Source: Candidatus Liberibacter europaeus
GTDB lineage: Bacteria; Pseudomonadota; Alphaproteobacteria; Rhizobiales; Rhizobiaceae
Length of the DNA: 64,000 nucleotides
Assembly: GCA_003045065.1 (NCBI GenBank)
Contig: PSQJ01000002.1
Coordinates: 1-64,000, forward strand
Direction: 5' to 3'
Shown: in pieces, positions 58,427 to 64,000 of the stretch
Numbering within the stretch: position 1 is the stretch's first letter
Layout: each line of letters starts with the position of its first letter
Translations under genes and position numbers: made by a program
Notes under the pieces: model-generated
What the model saw: the letters and a program-made list of their open reading frames with translations, nothing else
What the model was told of the DNA's origin: nothing
The model's database searches: none

Positions 58427-59266
58427 ATGTGTAAATACTGTTGCATCATTTATAATATTATTTTTGATGCTATAGAACATTTTATAGAAGAGGATGGCTG
58501 GTCTATGGCTAGCCATATTTCTCTTTCCGCATTATTATCTATATTCCCTTTTATAGTTTTTGGAGCAAATTTAGCTGGTTTTTTAGGTGCAAATCAATTT
58601 GTTCCTACTGTTATGGATGTTTTTTTTGGTACGTGGCCTGATGTTATTGCAAAGCCTATTACAGATGAAATTTTACAGGTGTTGGCAATGCCTAGGAAAG
58701 GATTGTTTACAATTTCAGCATTGGCAGCGGCATATTTTTCTTCTAATGGCATAGAGGCATTGCGTGTTTCACTTAATCGAGCATATCGTGTTGTAGAAGT
58801 GAGATCTTGGTATGTAACGCGTTTGATAAGCTTCGGATATGTATTGCTTGCTTCTGTGATACTTATTTTAATGAGTTTTGTTTTTGTGGCTATTCCATTA
58901 GCTTTAGAATATGTAAAAGAATTTTTTCCATCATTTGGCAATGTTCTTTTAATAATTTGGGACGGAAGAATATATGGAACGGTTTTTTTGATATTTATGG
59001 CTCTTATTTTTGTGCATCTTTTTTTGCCTGCAGGGAAGCGTGTGATTTATAGCATACTTCCAGGGATTATTTTTACATGTATAAGCTGGTTAATAGGAGC
59101 GGTATTATTTGCACATTATATTGTTTCTTTTGCGACTTACTCTGCAATGTATGCAGGATTAGCTTCTATCACAATATTTTTGGTATTTCTTTATATATTG
59201 GGAGTTATTTTTATTCTTGGAGCCGAAGTTAATGCTTCAATAATGATAAATCATTGGAAGAAATGA
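58427..59266 (+). CDS. YihY/virulence factor BrkB family membrane protein
   Basis: 279-residue inner-membrane protein with six helices of the YihY (formerly 'RNase BN') family. Conserved SMASHISLSALLSIFPF, AAAYFSSNGIEALRVSLNRAY, and the late YAGLASITIFLVFLYI. Role is not settled for the family. GGAG precedes the ATG by about 9 nt. Confidence 0.9.
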   Translation: MCKYCCIIYNIIFDAIEHFIEEDGWSMASHISLSALLSIFPFIVFGANLAGFLGANQFVPTVMDVFFGTWPDVIAKPITDEILQVLAMPRKGLFTISALAAAYFSSNGIEALRVSLNRAYRVVEVRSWYVTRLISFGYVLLASVILILMSFVFVAIPLALEYVKEFFPSFGNVLLIIWDGRIYGTVFLIFMALIFVHLFLPAGKRVIYSILPGIIFTCISWLIGAVLFAHYIVSFATYSAMYAGLASITIFLVFLYILGVIFILGAEVNASIMINHWKK

Positions 59267-59386
59267 TATGGTCGTGCCTAGCTATCATAATAATACTGCT
59301 AATACAAAATTAGAAAATTTATTTGATAAGTACATATTAAGTTTTGCGGATACTATATTATTCTATTGTTAAAATAAGTTGTATTA

Positions 59387-59926
59387 CTATTTAGGGAATT
59401 TAGGATTTTTTTTATACATCACTTTGATCATAGATATACAAGAGATAGTAGAAAAAGTAAGACTCAGCACGATGTTCCAGAACGCAAGAGAAAGTCCTAG
59501 AATATATAAATCTACTTGATTACATGGTATAGTGTGCTGTTTTTTTATATTATCCATAAGGTCTATAGTATTGGTAACGAGTGCATTTTTATTAACCATG
59601 CATTTCGTGATTTCTGGCATAATGTTCAATTTAATTCCAACATGATTTATTCCAAGGGCTGCATTATAAATCATAATCAAGGTAATGGACATGAGAAAAA
59701 TGAAGGTGATCCAATATAGATGATGATTACGAATAGAAAATTCTGTCATTGTGGAAATTACAAGACAATAGAAATATAATCCTCTTTCTTGCATACAAAG
59801 ATTACACGGCTCATATCCCAGGATGTACTGCAATGTTAGAGAGCAAGCAATAACTATTGTAAAGCTGATTATAAGAATATTTGTGATCTTTAAATTTGCT
59901 AATTTAGATAATAATGATTTAGCCAT
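59387..59926 (-). CDS. dsbB: Disulfide bond formation protein DsbB
   Basis: Quinone-linked reoxidant of DsbA, 179 residues with four membrane helices. Both Cys pairs are present: Cys41/Cys44 in EPCNLCMQERG, and Cys109/Cys135 in the second periplasmic loop. No dsbA lies in the window. Could oxidise periplasmic proteins such as CpaD or FlgI partners; that is inference. Confidence 0.9.
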   Translation of the reverse strand: MAKSLLSKLANLKITNILIISFTIVIACSLTLQYILGYEPCNLCMQERGLYFYCLVISTMTEFSIRNHHLYWITFIFLMSITLIMIYNAALGINHVGIKLNIMPEITKCMVNKNALVTNTIDLMDNIKKQHTIPCNQVDLYILGLSLAFWNIVLSLTFSTISCISMIKVMYKKNPKFPK

Positions 59927-61157
59927 AGCAAATTTTTTCCAAAAAATACCGATAGTAATCTAAACTTTCTTCACAATTAAAATATCAAAAATTTTATCTA
60001 ATTCAACTGTTATAAAAATTACTTTATAGCAAAAATCTATGATGATATCATTTATCAAAAGGTAAAAATTATAAATATAAGTATTGTTATTAGCATTAAG
60101 AAACTTATAACTTTATTAGTATTTTTGATATTTTTTATAATTTGATAAATTACGATAAGTATCGTATATATAATATTCATAGATGATATATGCTGGCGGA
60201 TCATGTACCATGTAAAATAATTATTTTCAAGTGATATAGTAAATTTGAATATGATCGGTGATTTTAGTTAAGACACAAGTGAAGACATGCTCAATATAGT
60301 TGAAGTTGATTTTTCTTAGTTTTTAAAGCATTATCAAAGTAGCTTCTGCCTACAGATTGGTAATCTGATTGTTATTATGTTTTTTTCAAGTAGTATGATG
60401 TTTTTGATATTTATTACAGGGCTTGTGGAAAATTTATTTTAAAACTTTTTGATAGTACAAGTTTATCAGATAAGTTGTTTAAAAAAGTCGCATAAAAACG
60501 ATTTATCCAGACTTACAATATGATATATATTTGGTACTAATTGCAGATTGTGTATCTGCTATTGTGGGATATGTGATATATATTTTGTGTTTGTCATATA
60601 TTTGGTATTAGCATTTCTTGTTATTTATTGCATAAATTGATTATGTTATTTATCAATGATAAGGTTTTATGGTGATGATGGTTGAAGTATATGGAATTAT
60701 TAACTAATATTATGGCTGTTCTGGTTTTTAATGTTAGGAAGACATCGTAAAAATTTTTATTATTAAATTAGGGATAATTCGATTGCCAACTGTCTTTTCC
60801 GCGGCCGATATTTAAAAATCTTAATTCTGATATACTATCCCAAATTTTTTGTTCAGCGGATGCCATATTTTTTAAACTAATATTTTTTATCATTTTAAAA
60901 TTAGTGGTAATGAAATGCAGATCATGAATATGTACAATTTATATCAAATTGTTGATTTTAGATGGTCAATCTATAGAAATTAAGTATAATTATGTTTGCA
61001 TTGAAAAATGCATTATAATAAAATTGGTTATTTATTCTGTGCGATAATATTTGTATTTTATCTGCATCAACATAGTACAATTTAACTTAAGTAATTTTTA
61101 TTATAAATTAAAATGTTATTTAAGAGTTTTGATATCAAGATTTGATAGGTTTGAAGA
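59927..61157. other. Longest gene-free spacer, probably eroded
   Basis: 1.2 kb with dense stops. Small pieces look coding: the 41-residue minus-strand frame at 60768-60893 and a 21-codon plus-strand frame near 60380. A CAGATT-GGT-AATCTG hairpin lies about 60354-60368. No family can be assigned. Confidence 0.45.
60768..60893 (-). CDS. Possible 41-residue protein or gene remnant
   Basis: Minus-strand ATG at 60893. The frame contains MASAEQKIWDSISELRFL and a GC-rich NIGRGKDSW part that stands out in AT-rich surroundings, as coding DNA would. The frame is open for 15 more codons upstream of the ATG without a start, which suggests the tail of a longer lost gene. No ribosome-binding site and no known family. 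Confidence 0.3.
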   Translation of the reverse strand: MIKNISLKNMASAEQKIWDSISELRFLNIGRGKDSWQSNYP

Positions 61158-61967
61158 TTGGACATAAAAACAATGTATGATAATTCTTTTAGATTGCCGT
61201 CAAATGTGTATTGCGAAACCACTATATCAGTCAAGCATTATACGGATAATTTGTTTTGCTTTTGTATTACTCGTCCAAAAGGTTTTCGCTTTAGATCTGG
61301 TGAATTCGTTATGTTAGGACTTATGGTTGATGGTAAGCATATAAGTCGTGCTTATTCTATTGCAAGTCCTTGTTGGGATGATAAATTGGAGTTTCTTTCT
61401 ATCAAAGTAGATAATGGTCGTCTTACATCTCATCTAAAGAACATTAAGTGTGGCGATAATATTTTATTGAACAAAAAATCCACTGGTACTTTAGTTCTAG
61501 ATGCATTAATTCCTGGGGAAAGATTATATTTGTTTTCTACAGGAACAGGAGTTGCTCCTTTTGCGAGCCTTATTCGTGATCCAGATACATATGAGCAATT
61601 TAATGAGGTGATTATCACTCATACTTGTCGTAGTGTTGCTGAATTGCAATACGGGTTAGACGTAGTAAAAAATATTTATCAAAATGATATTTTGAAAGAA
61701 GTGGTTGGAAACAAACTCAAACAATATACAACAGTTACTCAGGAAGATTATTTATATAAAGGTCGAATTACTGATCAAATTTTGTCAGGGGAGTTTTATC
61801 AGAACACTGGTATGTCCCCTTTAAATTTCAATAGTGATCGTGCAATGATTTGTGGATCTCCTGATATGATAGTTGATATGAAAAAAATTTTGATATCACA
61901 TGGATTTATAGAGGGTTCTAATAGTAGGCCTGGAACATTCGTGATAGAGCGAGCATTTGCACGATAG
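61158..61967 (+). CDS. fpr: Ferredoxin-NADP reductase
   Basis: FAD enzyme moving electrons between NADPH and ferredoxin or flavodoxin, 269 residues. RAYSIASP (FAD), LFSTGTGVAPFASLIRDP (NADP) and the C-terminal GTFVIERAFAR end typical of the bacterial short-tail class. Start read as TTG at 61158; an ATG at 61173 is an alternative. Convergent with nhaA, 28 bp apart. Confidence 0.93.
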   Translation: MDIKTMYDNSFRLPSNVYCETTISVKHYTDNLFCFCITRPKGFRFRSGEFVMLGLMVDGKHISRAYSIASPCWDDKLEFLSIKVDNGRLTSHLKNIKCGDNILLNKKSTGTLVLDALIPGERLYLFSTGTGVAPFASLIRDPDTYEQFNEVIITHTCRSVAELQYGLDVVKNIYQNDILKEVVGNKLKQYTTVTQEDYLYKGRITDQILSGEFYQNTGMSPLNFNSDRAMICGSPDMIVDMKKILISHGFIEGSNSRPGTFVIERAFAR

Positions 61968-61995
61968 CCCATTTATAAATGTTTAGTCACATTAA

Positions 61996-63222
61996 TTACG
62001 TTATTTGAAGATTATCAATTTTATGTTTTGGTGTATTTTTTCTATATCTTGCGGGTTTTAATATAATATATGCCAATATTCCTGACATTACGGATGCCGA
62101 TATAATTCCTAGTTTTGCTTTTTCTTGCAGATTATTATCATTAGGAAATGCCTGTAATGTTAGAAACAAACTCATCGTAAAACCTATGCCACATAAAACT
62201 GATCCTCCGTATAGGAGATGCCAATTGGATTTTTTAGGTAGAATTCCCCATCCAATCTTGATAGCAACAAACGAAAATAGAAAAATCCCCAATTGTTTTC
62301 CAATGAAAAGCCCCATCATTACTCCCCATACTATAGGATCAAAAAGATCTTTATAAGATATTGTATACAGAGAGAAACCAGAATTAACAAAAACAAATGC
62401 TGGTAGTATCAGAAGATTAACCCAATGTTTTAATTTATTCCCCAACAGATAGAAAGAATATTTTTTTTTGTTAATAGAATAGACTTTTTGATGAGGTATA
62501 AGCATGGCAAAAATGAATCCAAAAACTGTTGTATGTATTCCAGATTTAAATATAAAATACCATAAGAAAGATCCTAATATTCCATATATCAATAGGTTTG
62601 TAATTCCAGAACGATTAAATAAAACTAGTAAGATTATAATAAAGGTTGCAATGCCCATTGCTGACAAATTTATATCTTGGGTGTAAAAAATTGCGATGAT
62701 GGCAATTGCAGATAGGTCATCAATAATTGTGAGCGCTGTAAAGAATATTTTTAGAAAAGAAGGAAAGTTAGGTCCAATCAGTGACAATATTCCAAGTGTA
62801 AATGCAATATCTGTTGCAGTAGGGATGGCCCATCCTTTGATATAAATTTCTGTATTTCTATTAATAAACAAGTATATAAGAGCAGGGAATATTATTCCTC
62901 CTAATGCTCCTAAGCTAGGTAAAAATCTTTTTTTCCAGCTTGATAATTCTCCTTTTGTGAGTTCATGATTTATTTCTATTCCAATCATAAAAAAGTAAGA
63001 TGCCATTAGAATATCATTGATCCACTCTTTTGTGGTTAAATGAATAATTTTTAATTCTAAAAAATCAAAGTAATATGAAGAAGAAAATGATATATTTGAT
63101 GCTATCATTGTTATTATAGCCACAATGATCAGTAATATCCCGAGAAAGCTGTCCTTTTTTAGTATGGTTTGAATTCGTGTTAATAACCAGTTAGTCAAGT
63201 TATGTATGTACATTCCAGACAA
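61996..63222 (-). CDS. nhaA: Na+/H+ antiporter NhaA
   Basis: Sodium/proton exchanger, 408 residues, 11-12 helices. Ion-binding Asp168-Asp169 in LTIIDDLSAIAI, the helix IV ATDIAF and the pH-sensor end GIEINHELTKGEL are intact. Start is TTG with AGGAG 8 nt upstream; an ATG three codons on is too distant from it. Confidence 0.95.
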   Translation of the reverse strand: MSGMYIHNLTNWLLTRIQTILKKDSFLGILLIIVAIITMIASNISFSSSYYFDFLELKIIHLTTKEWINDILMASYFFMIGIEINHELTKGELSSWKKRFLPSLGALGGIIFPALIYLFINRNTEIYIKGWAIPTATDIAFTLGILSLIGPNFPSFLKIFFTALTIIDDLSAIAIIAIFYTQDINLSAMGIATFIIILLVLFNRSGITNLLIYGILGSFLWYFIFKSGIHTTVFGFIFAMLIPHQKVYSINKKKYSFYLLGNKLKHWVNLLILPAFVFVNSGFSLYTISYKDLFDPIVWGVMMGLFIGKQLGIFLFSFVAIKIGWGILPKKSNWHLLYGGSVLCGIGFTMSLFLTLQAFPNDNNLQEKAKLGIISASVMSGILAYIILKPARYRKNTPKHKIDNLQIT

Positions 63223-63641
63223 AAATATTCTCCTAATAATGACGACATGATTAACACAATATTATGTATAAACCATTGATAATAAAAAAGTTGCAGACAT
63301 TGTCATAGTACTATAAAGTTTGTCCGAATATTGTTGTGTTTTTTAACATAATTCATTGTAGTTGGAAAAAAGTTCTATACAAAACTTTTTTTCTTTTTAA
63401 ATTGTACAATTACAGCGGATTCTATATGCTAGTATATATTATTTTGTAATGTCAATTTTGTCAAAGAGTAGTGGGTAGTATTTTATCAAACCATTATATA
63501 TGATACTAAGTTTGGTATAGATATTGTTTTTAAGGCAATACATTAGAAGTTAGAAAAGTAATTTGGCAATAGATTCAATAAATCTATATATTAGATTTAA
63601 TAGTGATATGTTTAAATATGAAATGAATGGAGTAATTTTAC
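63223..63641. other. Divergent spacer between nhaA and rpmF
   Basis: 419 bp with no gene. Contains both promoters; nothing distinctive is seen. Confidence 0.5.
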
Positions 63642-63824
63642 ATGGCTGTACCTAAAAGAAAAACCAGTCCGTCAAAACGAGGTATGCGTCGTTCTGCTGA
63701 TGGGATAGAATTTCCTTCTTATGTAGAAGATAGAAAGTCTGGCGAGTTGCGACGTTCACATCATGTTGATATGAAAACGGGATGTTATCGGGGGCGTCAG
63801 GTTTTTTTGGTAAAAGAAGAATAG
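63642..63824 (+). CDS. rpmF: 50S ribosomal protein L32
   Basis: 60-residue L32, full length: [18 protein letters not shown] start, and [16 protein letters not shown]. As in other alphaproteobacteria it lacks the zinc-binding Cys pairs. GGAG lies 9-10 nt before the ATG. The plsX gene that often follows elsewhere is not in the remaining 176 bp. Confidence 0.97.
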   Translation: MAVPKRKTSPSKRGMRRSADGIEFPSYVEDRKSGELRRSHHVDMKTGCYRGRQVFLVKEE

Positions 63825-64000
63825 CATTTATTTTTTATTATATAGATGAAGTTTGCATCTTGATTGTTACTCAGGTCTACCTAATCATGAGATTTAACTC
63901 TGTATACTAATAAGTCAGAGGTCAAAGGACGGTATACTTTTGTAATTTTATATGTTGGTTAGTTGTCAGATTGCAGATGTGATTCATTTTGGTATGTGAT
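63825..64000. other. Window end after rpmF
   Basis: 176 bp without a recognisable gene start; a further gene may begin outside the window. Confidence 0.4.

Noticed and set aside
60335..60390. tRNA-like anticodon arm with loop TTGGTAA (Thr GGU)
   Set aside because: Only a 4-bp stem; no acceptor, D or T arm can be folded around it.
1..64000. CRISPR arrays, transposases, prophage genes, toxin-antitoxin pairs
   Set aside because: No regularly spaced repeats and no recognisable mobile or defence genes in any frame.

Overview
The window is an AT-rich stretch (about one third GC) of a reduced alphaproteobacterial chromosome. Gene order is rhizobial throughout: ffh-rpsP-rimM-trmD-rplS, dapF-ftsY-septation protein, pstSCAB-phoU, argH-small lipoprotein-lysA, etfBA, and above all a flagellar cluster in the Sinorhizobium/Agrobacterium layout fliF-visN-visR-flhB-fliG-fliN-fliM-motA-flgF-fliI-flgBC-fliE-flgGAI-motE-flgHLP with divergent strands. 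Low GC, long eroded spacers, many TTG/GTG starts, and genes missing from conserved neighbourhoods point to a 'Candidatus Liberibacter' species. The very low GC would suit a Liberibacter americanus-like genome. The genus and species are inference; the rhizobial placement is well supported.

Layout. 1-9 kb: a Flp/Tad (Cpa) pilus operon with the pilin, prepilin peptidase CpaA, CpaB, secretin CpaC, CpaD, CpaE, ATPase CpaF and platform proteins TadB/TadC; the tadD position holds only eroded DNA. 9.6-13 kb: ferritin and a divergent ZnuABC zinc importer. 13.0-13.9 kb: a broken 6-phosphogluconate dehydrogenase gene. 14-21 kb: translation and SRP housekeeping genes (rplS, trmD, rimM, rpsP, ffh), then dapF, ftsY, yciB and a tRNA-Thr. 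22-27 kb: the phosphate transport operon pstSCAB-phoU. 27.5-35 kb: grpE, a PleC/DivJ-like histidine kinase, an HtrA protease, a small unknown gene, a D,D-carboxypeptidase and mscL. 35.6-52.6 kb: flagellar basal body, switch, export and motor genes with the VisN/VisR regulators. 52.8-63.8 kb: lysA, an LptM-like lipoprotein, argH, etfAB, a YihY protein, dsbB, ferredoxin-NADP reductase, nhaA and rpmF.

How it fits together. Two envelope-spanning machines (Tad pilus and flagellum) sit among metal and phosphate importers and core genes, as expected for an intracellular or vector-borne bacterium that still keeps surface machinery. No prophage, transposase, CRISPR array or defence island is visible. 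The most useful observations are the gnd pseudogene, a 14-bp motif (N-A-S-Y-Y-Y-Y-R-CACAAG) 41-60 bp upstream of four flagellar start codons in three intergenic regions, the 42-residue lipoprotein between argH and lysA, and several short reading frames with good ribosome-binding sites in otherwise empty DNA. I did not find convincing evidence for a new multi-gene system.
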